Positions 1-8,300 of a stretch of DNA of 64,000 nt are shown here, piece after piece. The translations under genes and the position numbers were made by a program. Numbering within the stretch: position 1 is the stretch's first letter; the number at the start of each line of letters is the position of its first letter. Source of the DNA: Burkholderiaceae bacterium (GTDB lineage: Bacteria > Pseudomonadota > Gammaproteobacteria > Burkholderiales > Burkholderiaceae_C); contig JACKLJ010000002.1 in assembly GCA_024235955.1 (NCBI GenBank), positions 1-64,000 on the forward strand, given 5' to 3'. The notes below the pieces were generated by a model that worked only from the letters and a program-made list of their open reading frames with translations, had not been told where the DNA came from and searched no databases.

Positions 1-112
1 CACATGGCTTGTCTCCAGTTGGATGGTGGTTCGGGCGGGCTTCAGGACCGCATGGCACCGCAGTATGGCCATGACCACACTTCCGATAAAGCGATGCATA
101 CTCATGAGAATC

Positions 113-1027
113 ATGAGCCATTTCGATCATTTTGACGTGGACGGCCACGCCCTGCGCCTGCTGCTGGCGGTGCATGAAGAGGGCTCGGTCACGCGCGCCG
201 CCCAGCGCCTGGAAGTCACGCAGTCGGCCGTCAGCCACGGGCTGGACAAGCTGCGCGCCATCGTCGGCGACCCGCTGTTCGTCAAGTCCGGCCGCGGCAT
301 CGTCGCCACCGCCCAGGCCGATCTGCTGGCGCGCCGCGCACGCACGCTGCTGGACGAGCTGCGCGCCTTCAGCCTGGCGGCCGGCTTCGACCCGGCCCGG
401 CTCGACACCAGCTTCACCATCGCCGCCAACGACCTGCAGCGCGACCTGCTGGTGCCCGCCCTGCTGCGCCGCCTGCGCATCGAGGCGCCCGGCGTGCGCC
501 TGCACCTGATCAACTCCGGCGCGCCGCAGCCGGCGCTGCTGCGCGAACAGGGCTGCCACCTGATCCTCACGCCGCGCCCGCCCGAGGGCGCCGACATTCT
601 GCAGAAGCGCCTGTTCGAAGATCGCTACGTGGTCTTCCACGACCCGGCGCAGCGCGCCGCCCCCGCCACCCGCGCCGACTACCTGGCCGCCGAGCACGTC
701 ACCGTGCTCTACGAGCCGCGCCGCCAGCTCGACCTCGACCAGTGGCTGGCCGCCCGGGGCGTGGCGCGCCGCTTCGTTGCCACCGTGCCCGGCATGGCCA
801 ACCTGGCCGCCCTGCTGCGCGGCGGCCCCTGGCTGGCCACCGCGCCGTCCCTGCTCGCGCGCGGCGCCCTGCACGGTCTGGCCGCCGCGCCCGTGCCGCT
901 GAAGACGCCGCCCATGCCGATGTACATGGTCTGGCACCAGCGCCACCAGGCCGACCCGGTGCACCGCTGGCTGCGCGCTCATCTGGAGGCGGTGGTCGGG
1001 CCAGCGCTGGAGCCGACGCAGGCATAG
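113..1027 (+). CDS. LysR-family transcriptional regulator
   Basis: A DNA-binding regulator of about 304 aa. The N-terminal winged helix-turn-helix spans roughly residues 8-65 (GSVTRAAQRLEVTQSAVSH), followed by DPLFVKSGRG, typical of LysR-type proteins. An effector-binding periplasmic-protein-like domain fills the rest. I chose the ATG at 113 because the mature family start is a short polar stretch before the HTH; an in-frame ATG at 104 and further upstream starts are possible. Its natural target is probably divergent from it, outside the left edge of the window, because the next gene inside the window is convergent. The effector cannot be deduced from sequence alone. Confidence 0.88.
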   Translation: MSHFDHFDVDGHALRLLLAVHEEGSVTRAAQRLEVTQSAVSHGLDKLRAIVGDPLFVKSGRGIVATAQADLLARRARTLLDELRAFSLAAGFDPARLDTSFTIAANDLQRDLLVPALLRRLRIEAPGVRLHLINSGAPQPALLREQGCHLILTPRPPEGADILQKRLFEDRYVVFHDPAQRAAPATRADYLAAEHVTVLYEPRRQLDLDQWLAARGVARRFVATVPGMANLAALLRGGPWLATAPSLLARGALHGLAAAPVPLKTPPMPMYMVWHQRHQADPVHRWLRAHLEAVVGPALEPTQA

Positions 1028-1202
1028 CCGGCGGCGTCCTGGCGACGACCCGGGGGGGTCATGGAAAGGGCGCTGCATCCCTTATCGCTTCGCGTCTCGG
1101 TCGGGTGGCGAAGCGGCGGGTGGGCCGGAGCCGCTCGCCCGACCGGCTCTGCTTCGGCACGGTCATGAGTGCCGGGTATGGCCCACGGTTGCTCCCGAAA
1201 TA

Positions 1203-1254
1203 AGAGCTGCCTGCGCCCGACAGCAAAAGGGCCAAGGCCTCTTTGGCTTCAAAT
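1203..1254 (+). repeat. Repeat A copy 1 (forward)
   Basis: Carries the core AGCTGCCTGCGCCCG, then an AAGGGCC-type half hairpin and a TTTGGCTTCAAAT end. It lies in the 272 bp gap between the convergent LysR and P450 genes, downstream of both. The rest of this gap (1028-1202) shows GC-rich dyads but no gene. Confidence 0.85.
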
Positions 1255-1299
1255 TTGGCAGCACCGCCTGGCCCGGCCCGACGACCCGGGCCGCCCTCC

Positions 1300-3609
1300 T
1301 CACAGGCTCAGCGTGATGCGCTCCCCGCGCGCGCGGGAGCAGCAGGCCATCATGCGCTGGTTGGCGGCGCGTTCGGTCTTGCTGAGGACCTTGTCGCGGT
1401 GGTCGATGTCGCCTTCGGCCACGGCCACCTCGCAGGTGCCGCACAGGCCTTCGCCGCAGTCGCAGGGCACGTCGATGCCCACGCCCTGCAGCGCCTGCAG
1501 CAGGGTCTGGTCGGCGCGCACGGGCACGGTGAGGCCGGAGTCCTTCAGCACGGCCTCGAAGGCGTGCTCCCTGGCCGGATCGAGCAGCGTGGCGTCGGTG
1601 CTGAAGTGCTCGAAGTGCAGCGTGCCCTCGGGCCAGGCTTCGGCCAGGGTCTCAAGCGCGTCGATCAGGCGGTCCGGCCCGCAGGCGTAGACGCGGGTGG
1701 CGGTGTTCACCCCGGCCAGCAGCGCGGGCAGATCCATGCGCGTGCCCTCGTCGCTCACGTGCAGGTGCAGGCGGCCGGCGTGGTCCTGCGCGGCGCGGGC
1801 CAGCAGCGCCATCTTGCGGCGCGACGCGCCGGCGTAGTGGAATTCGTAGGAGGCGCCCATGGCCTTCAGCCGGTCGGCCATGGCCAGGATGGGCGTGATG
1901 CCGATGCCGCCGGCGATCAGCACGTGGTGGTTGCCGCCTTCGTCGATGCGGAACAGGTTCTTGGGGCCGGCCAGCTGCACGGTGTCGCCCGCCTTGAGCA
2001 CGTCGCAGAAGTGGCGCGAGCCGCCGCGGCCGCCCGCTTCGCGCTGCACCACCACCTGGTAGCAGCTGCGGTCGCCCGTCAGGCCGCAGAGCGAATACTT
2101 GCGCCGGAAGCCCCCGGCGATCAGGTCGACGTGCGCGCCCGCCGTCCAGGCCGGCAGCGGCTTGCCGGCCGGATCGGCCAGCACCAGCCGCACCAGGCCG
2201 TCGCCCTCGCTTGCCACCGCCTGCACCCGCATCGGCCGGGTGATGCCGTCCTTGGCGGGCGGTCCGATGTAGAACGGCAGCGATTCCTTGAGCGCCGCGG
2301 TCGCCACGCGCTCAGGGTTGCGCGCCGGATCCCATTCGACCCACAACGCTTCCGGCCCGCGGAACGATGTGTTGGAAAGAAAGTCGAACTTCTGCCCCGG
2401 CGCCAGCCGCATGTGCGGCAGCCGGCGCGCAAACTCCTCCAGGAACACCCGCATCTGCATGCGGCCGATGTTCTTGCCCATGCACTGGTGGGCGCCGTAG
2501 CCGAAGGTCAGGTGCTCGACGGCGTTCTCGCGGTAGATGTCGACCTCGCCCGGGTTCTCGAAATGCCGGCGGTCGGCGTTGGCCGAGGCCATCACGATCA
2601 GCAGCTTGCCGCCTTCGGGGATGGCCACGCCGCCCACCTGGGCATCGGCCGTGGCCACGCGGCGCCAGGCGATGATGGAGCCGGCCACGCGCAGACACTC
2701 TTCCACCGCATTGGGGATCAGCGCCGGGTTGTCGCAGATGGCCTCCCAGGCGCTGCGCTGGGTGAGCAGCGTCATGAAGGCGTTGGCGGTGGCGTTGGAG
2801 GTGGTCTCGTGCGCGGCCGCCAGGATGGCCATCATCATCGAGCGCAGGTACGACTCGGTGACGATGTCCGGGTGCCTGCGCCATTCGCGGATGCTCTCGT
2901 ACATCCAGCCTTCGCCGTCGGGCCGGGCCATCATGGTGTCGAGGATCTCCTGCGCCGTCTGCCAGAAGCGGCCCACGTTGTGCGCGATCTCGATCTGCTC
3001 GGCCGGCGTGGGGCGGCCCCAGGTGTTGAGCGTGTGCGCCACGGCGAACCGGCGCAGTTGCTCGGCACCATCATCGGGCACGCCCAGGAACTTGAGCGCG
3101 ATGGTGAGCGGGATCTCGTAGAACATGGCGCCCACCAGGTCGGCGCGGCCGGCGTCCACGAAGCGGTCCATGTACTGCCGTGCCATCTGGCGCACGATGG
3201 GCTCGTAAGCAATCAGCCGCTCGGGCATGAAGGCGTCCATCAGCAGGCGGCGGCGCGCCATGTGGTCGGGCTCGTCCTCGTTGACCATGGTGCGCTTCAT
3301 GGCAAAGCCATAGGTGTCGAGGATGCGCAGCACCTCCGGCGTCGCGGGCGTGATCTTCTCCAGCGCCACCGCGGGCGAGAACAGCAGGTTGTCGCGGAAC
3401 ACCGCCTTCACGTCCTCGTAGCGCGTCACCACCCAGTAGCCGAGTTCGGGGCTGTAGAACACCGGCTCTTGCTCGCGCGCCCAGGCCAGCGTGCCGGCCG
3501 GATCCTGCAGGTAGCCTGGCTCAAAAGGGTTGAACGCCGCCGCCTGCGCGCTGACCGGGCAGCCCGTGGGCGAGCGGCCGGCCTGCGCGTGATCCACCGG
3601 ACAGGACAT
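1300..3609 (-). CDS. Self-sufficient cytochrome P450 / reductase fusion (CYP116B-like)
   Basis: A single 769 aa polypeptide that carries its own electron-transfer chain from NAD(P)H to heme, so it needs no separate redox partner. Residues 1-440 form the P450. The I-helix oxygen motif reads AAAHETTSN and the heme-cysteine loop FGYGAHQCMGKN. Residues about 450-680 form a phthalate-dioxygenase-reductase type FMN/NAD domain (RKYSLCG; GGIGITPIL; YACGP). The C-terminus has a plant-type 2Fe-2S ferredoxin (CDCGEGLCGTC and a distal Cys in MMACC). Length and domain order match the P450RhF/CYP116B class. A strong AAAGGAG precedes the ATG. An AT-rich stretch (3610-3665) separates it from the co-directional IclR gene, its likely regulator. 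The substrate is unknown; class members oxidise aromatics, alkanes and thiocarbamates. Confidence 0.95.
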   Translation of the reverse strand: MSCPVDHAQAGRSPTGCPVSAQAAAFNPFEPGYLQDPAGTLAWAREQEPVFYSPELGYWVVTRYEDVKAVFRDNLLFSPAVALEKITPATPEVLRILDTYGFAMKRTMVNEDEPDHMARRRLLMDAFMPERLIAYEPIVRQMARQYMDRFVDAGRADLVGAMFYEIPLTIALKFLGVPDDGAEQLRRFAVAHTLNTWGRPTPAEQIEIAHNVGRFWQTAQEILDTMMARPDGEGWMYESIREWRRHPDIVTESYLRSMMMAILAAAHETTSNATANAFMTLLTQRSAWEAICDNPALIPNAVEECLRVAGSIIAWRRVATADAQVGGVAIPEGGKLLIVMASANADRRHFENPGEVDIYRENAVEHLTFGYGAHQCMGKNIGRMQMRVFLEEFARRLPHMRLAPGQKFDFLSNTSFRGPEALWVEWDPARNPERVATAALKESLPFYIGPPAKDGITRPMRVQAVASEGDGLVRLVLADPAGKPLPAWTAGAHVDLIAGGFRRKYSLCGLTGDRSCYQVVVQREAGGRGGSRHFCDVLKAGDTVQLAGPKNLFRIDEGGNHHVLIAGGIGITPILAMADRLKAMGASYEFHYAGASRRKMALLARAAQDHAGRLHLHVSDEGTRMDLPALLAGVNTATRVYACGPDRLIDALETLAEAWPEGTLHFEHFSTDATLLDPAREHAFEAVLKDSGLTVPVRADQTLLQALQGVGIDVPCDCGEGLCGTCEVAVAEGDIDHRDKVLSKTERAANQRMMACCSRARGERITLSL

Positions 3610-3665
3610 GGCGTCTCCTTTATTTACTAATAATGAATATCAAGCAATTTATTTTTCCATATTAA
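3610..3665 (-). promoter_or_regulatory. AT-rich promoter/operator region of the P450 gene
   Basis: This block is strikingly AT-rich compared with the roughly 70 % GC surroundings and lies directly upstream of the P450 start. On the minus strand it contains TTGCTT and AATAAA spaced by 17 bp, and a TGGAAAAAT half-site reminiscent of IclR-family operators. The exact promoter is not certain. Control by the adjacent IclR regulator is an inference from gene order. Confidence 0.45.
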
Positions 3666-3758
3666 GTTCAACATGGCAAATGCCGTGCCGAACGGCCGGC
3701 CGGCGGGATGCGCTCCGGCCCGCGGCTCGTAAGGCACCCGGCGCCTCGCCGGCGCCGC

Positions 3759-4466
3759 TCAAACGCCGGGCAAGGCCTGCGCCAGCTCCTGCGCCGCCGC
3801 CGTGACCAGCGGCACGCAGCGCCCGCTGTCCAGCTCCTGCATGGTCACCACACCCACTGCGGCCTCGAAGGGCACGCGCCCGCGCACGTCGCGCAGGGGC
3901 ACGGCGCTGGCGATGCCGATGGCACCGGCCTGCACCTCGCCGCGCGTGATGCTGTAGCCCTGCTCGCGCGCCTGCCGCACGGCCGCGCTGTCGCCCGCCT
4001 GTGGCGCCCGCCTGGCCAGGATGGCGATGCCCGGCGCGCCGGACGTGATCGGGTGCCGGCTGCCCACGCGGTAGCCCACCCGGATGTCCACGTGCTGCGG
4101 CTCGCACACCTCCACCGCCGTGCATTCGCCGGCCTGCGCCACCACCAGGAAGGCCGTGGCACGCGCGCCGGCTGCCAGCCGCGCCAGCACCGGCTGCGCG
4201 CGAGCACGGAACTGCGCCGCGAATCCCGCACCCAGCCGAGCCACGCCCGCCCCCGCCACGATGCGCCCGCCCGCCGCGCGCGCCACCAGCCCGTGCAGCT
4301 CCAGCGTGTTGACCAGCCGGTAGGCGATCGCGCGGTTCACCTGCAGGGCCGCCGCCAGCTCGGCCACCGTAATGCCCTGCGCCAGCTGGCAGATCACGTC
4401 CAGCGCCTGCAGCCCGCGATCCAGCGTCTGCAGTGTGTTGGTGGGGGGAGCTAACTTGGTAGACAT
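3759..4466 (-). CDS. IclR-family transcriptional regulator
   Basis: A 235 aa regulator. The N-terminal winged HTH (residues about 10-70: RGLQALDVICQLAQGITVAELAAALQVNRAIAYRLVNTLE) is followed by an IclR effector domain (GYRVGSRHPITSGAPGIAILA; GIASAVPLRD). IclR proteins usually control aromatic or carboxylic acid catabolism. I chose the ATG at 4466 (MSTKLAPP); an upstream in-frame ATG at 4508 would add 14 residues. The gene reads toward the self-sufficient P450 with a 149 bp gap, so it probably controls that gene and possibly itself. The effector is unknown. Confidence 0.87.
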   Translation of the reverse strand: MSTKLAPPTNTLQTLDRGLQALDVICQLAQGITVAELAAALQVNRAIAYRLVNTLELHGLVARAAGGRIVAGAGVARLGAGFAAQFRARAQPVLARLAAGARATAFLVVAQAGECTAVEVCEPQHVDIRVGYRVGSRHPITSGAPGIAILARRAPQAGDSAAVRQAREQGYSITRGEVQAGAIGIASAVPLRDVRGRVPFEAAVGVVTMQELDSGRCVPLVTAAAQELAQALPGV

Positions 4467-4547
4467 GCCGGCGGATTCCGGGTGGCAAGCAGGTTGTGGG
4501 TGCCGCACTTTACAGCGTCACGCTGCAGGCGGGCCGCAACCATACCC

Positions 4548-4574
4548 TTGAGTCCACTTCAAAACACTTATACT
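4548..4574 (+). promoter_or_regulatory. Candidate sigma70 promoter of the toxin-antitoxin operon
   Basis: TTGAGT (4548-4553) and TATACT (4569-4574) are separated by 15 bp, in a locally AT-rich patch ending about 30 bp before the antitoxin ATG. The stretch after the -10 is pyrimidine-rich and partly symmetrical, which would suit autorepression by the ribbon-helix-helix antitoxin. Confidence 0.55.
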
Positions 4575-4603
4575 TTCACATATATTTTCAACGAGGTCGT
4601 GCC

Positions 4604-4834
4604 ATGTCTCAGATCACCCTTTATCTGGACGAAGCCACGCAGGCTTTGGTCGATCAGGCGGCGGTGGCCAGCGGCGTTTCCAAAAGCCGCTGGGTAGCCG
4701 AAGCTATCCGCCGCTACGCGCATGACACCTGGCCCACCGACGTGCTGGCGCTGGCCGGGCAGTTTGCCGACTTTCCGCTGCGGCCCACGCCACCCGAGCC
4801 CACCGGCGACGACCTTCCGCGCCTGTCTTTCTGA
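4604..4834 (+). CDS. vapB: Ribbon-helix-helix antitoxin of a VapBC-type pair
   Basis: A 76 aa protein whose N-terminus, MSQITLYLDEATQALVDQAA, looks like a CopG/ribbon-helix-helix beta-strand plus helix. The acidic/proline tail (PLRPTPPEPTGDDLPRLSF) probably wraps the toxin. In such modules the antitoxin neutralises the RNase and represses the operon. ACGAGG sits seven bases before the ATG at 4604. An upstream in-frame ATG at 4496 is rejected because it lies before the promoter-like sequence. The toxin gene follows after 24 bp. Confidence 0.85.
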   Translation: MSQITLYLDEATQALVDQAAVASGVSKSRWVAEAIRRYAHDTWPTDVLALAGQFADFPLRPTPPEPTGDDLPRLSF

Positions 4835-4858
4835 GCCCGGGAGTACGCGGCCATCTGG

Positions 4859-5263
4859 GTGCTCGACACCAACACCATCAGCTACTACTTCCGCGGCGAG
4901 CCCCAGGTGGTGCAGCGCCTGCAGGCCCAGCGCCCGGCCGAAATCGGCGTACCCGCCATCGTTGTCTACGAGTTGCGCTACGGTCTGGCCCGTCTGCCGA
5001 CCGAAGCCGCTGCGCCACGCACCGCCGCGCTGGACGCGTTTTTACGTGCGGTGCAGACGCTGCCCTTCGACGCCGCCTGCGCCGAGCAGGCCGCCACGCT
5101 GCGGGCCGCGCTGGAAGCCCGGGGCCAACCCATCGGCCCGCACGACACCCTGATCGCCGCCACCGCCCTGAGCCAGCAGGCGCCGCTGGTCACGCGCAAT
5201 GTGCGGGAGTTTGCACGGGTGGCTGGATTGCGGGTGGTGAACTGGATGGAGCAAGCCAGTTGA
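4859..5263 (+). CDS. vapC: PIN-domain toxin (VapC-type endoribonuclease)
   Basis: A 134 aa PIN-fold ribonuclease that would cleave RNA and stop translation when free of its antitoxin. The acidic metal-binding residues are visible: Asp in LDTNTISYYF near the N-terminus, Glu in YELRYGLARL, and Asp in GPHDTLIAATAL near residue 98. The start is unusual. The only normal codon is GTG at 4859, 15 bases after GGGAG, while an ATC codon two codons upstream (4853) would sit at ideal spacing and give the common 'xWVLDTN' opening. I keep GTG. It is the second gene of the pair, 24 bp after the antitoxin. Confidence 0.88.
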   Translation: MLDTNTISYYFRGEPQVVQRLQAQRPAEIGVPAIVVYELRYGLARLPTEAAAPRTAALDAFLRAVQTLPFDAACAEQAATLRAALEARGQPIGPHDTLIAATALSQQAPLVTRNVREFARVAGLRVVNWMEQAS

Positions 5264-5398
5264 GCAGCGCATCCTGGCAGGTTAGCTGCTCCGCATCGGG
5301 TGGCGACCCGCCTTGCAGTTGGGAGGACGCCCTGATGGCCATGCCGTGCTGCGGCAGCTCCGGATTGAAAGCCCTGTGGTCATGCGCGCCTCGGCGCC

Positions 5399-8300
5399 TC
5401 AGTGACCTACCTGCCCCCACACCTTCTCCAGCCGCTTCACGCTTACCGGCTGCGGGGTGCGCAGTTCCTGGGCAAAGAAGCTGACACGCAGCTCTTCCAG
5501 CAGCCAGCGCAGCTCCTGCAGGCGGGCGTCCTGCTGGCCCTTGCGTTCGGCCACCAGGCGCCAGAAGCGCTGCTCCTGCGCGCGCGCCTCGGCCATGCGC
5601 TGGGCGTCGCGGGCCGGGTCGGCGCGGAGCTTGTCGAGCCGCAGCTGGATCGCCTTGAGGTAGCGCGGAAAGTGCTGCAGCGCGCTCCAGGGGGTGACGG
5701 CGAGGAAGTTTTTGGGCAACAAACGTTGCAGCTGTTCTGCCGCGTCCTTGGTGGCTTCGGGCGCGTTGCGGGTGTCCTTGATCTTGCGGGCGGCGGCCGC
5801 GTACTCGGCCAGGATGGCAGCGGCCAGCCGCGCCACCTCGCCGGCGATCAGCGTCAGCCGCGCGCGGCCTTCTTCCACCCGGCGCTTGAAGTCGCCCGCG
5901 TTGGCGGGCAGCGGATCGGCCAGGAAGGCGCGCTCCAGCGCCACATCGACAATCTGCTGGCGCAGTTCGTCGGCCGTCCCAAGCGGCATGTAGGCCACGG
6001 CCATCTTCTGCAGATCGGGGATGTTCTTTTCCAGATACTTGAGCGTGTCGCGGATCTGCAGCGCCACCAGGCGGCGCAGGCCGGCGCGGTGGCGGGCGGC
6101 CGCCACCTCGGGCTCGTCGAACACCTCGATGCCGATGGCGTCGCCCACATCCACCAGCGCCGGAAAGCCCACCAGCACCTGCCCCTTGCGGCGGATCTCC
6201 ATCAGCTCCGGCAGCTCGCCGAAGCTCCAGTCGGTGTAGCGCGCATCTTCGGGCAGCACCGAAGGAGCTTCTGTTTTGATAGCTGGTTGCGCCCGTCCAG
6301 TGCCGGCTGCAGCCTCTTTTTCCTTCAAATCCGGTGCAGCCGATGCAGCGGGCGTGGCTGCCGGCACGGCGCCCTTGAGCGCCGCCAGCGCCTGAAAGGC
6401 GCCGCGCGCCTCGCCGCCCAGCTCGGCCTTCAGCGCCGCCAGATTGCGGCCCTGGCCGCGCTGGCGACCGTGCTCGTCCACCACGCGGAAGTTCATGAAC
6501 AGATGCGCCGGCAGCATGTCGAGCTTGAAATCGGTGCGCTTGACATCCAGGCTGGTGGCGTCGCGCACGCGCTTCAGCAGCGCATCAACCAGGCTGCCGA
6601 GACCGAAGACCTCGGGCGCCGAGAGTTCGTCGGCCAGCCGCGCCGCGCTCTCGGGCAGCGGCACGAAGCGGCTGCGCGGCTTCTGCGGCAGGCTCTTCAA
6701 GAGCGCCTGCAGCTTGTCCTTGAGCATGCCGGGCACCAGCCATTCGGCGCGCGCCTCGCTCACCTGGTTGAGCACGAACAGCGGCACGCTCACCGTGAGG
6801 CCGTCGCGCGCGTCGCCGGGTTGGTGCAGGTAGCTCGCGGCGCAGTCCACGCCGCCCAGCCGCACCACCTTGGGAAACGCGCTGGTGGTGATGCCGGCGG
6901 CTTCGTGCCGCATCAGCTCCTCGCGCGTGAGGCGCAGCAGGTTGGGGTTGGCACGGCTGGCCTCGCGCCACCATTGCTCGAAATCGCGCCCGTTGCTGAT
7001 GCCCTGCGGGATCTGCAGGTCGTAGAAGGCGTAGATCAGCTCATCGTCCACCAGCACGTCCTGGCGGCGGCTCTTGTGCTCCAGCTCCTCGACCTTGGCG
7101 ATGGTGCGCTGGTTGGCGGCCAGGAACGGCAGGCGGCGCGCCCACTCGTCGGGCCACTCGCCACCGACCAGCGCTTCGCGCAGGAACAGCTCGCGCGCGG
7201 CGTGCGGGTCCACCGCGCCAAAGCTCCTGCGCCGCCCGCTGTAGACCACCAGGCCGTAGAGCGTGGCGCGCTCCAGCGCCACCACGTCCTGCGCCTTCTT
7301 CTCCCAGTGCGGATCGAGCAGCTGCTTCTTCAGAAGGTGCCCGCCCACTTCTTCCAGCCACTGCGGCTCGATATTGGCGATGCCGCGGCCGAACAGGCGC
7401 GTGGTTTCCACCAGCTCGGCGCAGACGATCCACTTGCCCGGCCGCTTGCTCAGGTGCGCGCCGGGGTGGCGAAAGAACTTGATGCCGCGCGCGCCCAGGT
7501 AGTCGCCGCCCTGCCCCTCGCCCTCTTCCAGCTTGCAGCCCACGTTGCCCAGCAGGCCGGCGAGCAGGCTCTTGTGCACGGCCTCGTACCCCGCTGGCTG
7601 GGCGTTCTCTTTCCATTTGTGCTCAGCCACCACGGTGTGCAGCTGCGTGTGGATGTCGCGCCATTCGCGCACGCGGCGGATGCTGATGAAGTTCTGCCGC
7701 AGCAGATTTTCCCACTGGCGGTTGCTGAGCTTGTGGCTGGTGGCGGCGTGAGCATCCTGAGCCAAATCGGTCTTGAGACCTGGCTTGGCGGGCGCAGACA
7801 GCTCCTGTTTCGATAGCGTCTGACGTGCCTGCTGCAGCGCCAGCGCCGCGCGCTGCGCCACCGGCAGCGCGGCCAGGTTGGCGGGTTTGCCGCCGCGTCC
7901 ACCCGTGCCGGCAGGTGCCTCGGCGCCGCGCATCTGGGCCCGCGTCATGGCCACGGCCTGGCCACCGCGGGCATCGTGCAGCCACTTCCATAGGCGCAGG
8001 TAACCGCTGAACTCGCTCTTCTCGTCGTCGAACTTGGCGTGCGCCTGGTCAGCCTGGGCCTGTTGCTCCAGCGGGCGGTCGCGCACGTCCTGCACGCTCA
8101 GGGCAGCGGCGATGACCAGCACCTCGCGCAGCGCGCCGCGCTCACGCGCCTCCAGGATCATGCGGCCCACGCGCGGGTCGAGCGGCAGGCGGGCCAGCTC
8201 GCGGCCGAGCGGGGTGAGCTGCTGCGCATCGTCCACCGCGCCCAGCTCGGTCAGCAGCTGGTAGCCGTCGGCGATGGCGCGGCCCAAGGGCGCATCGAGG

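Noticed and set aside
1243..3630. A very long open frame on the plus strand opposite the P450 gene
   Set aside because: It mirrors the third-position GC bias of the real gene; its protein is His/Ala/Arg-rich with no domain. The same applies to long frames opposite hrpA, coxL, metY and the ligase gene.
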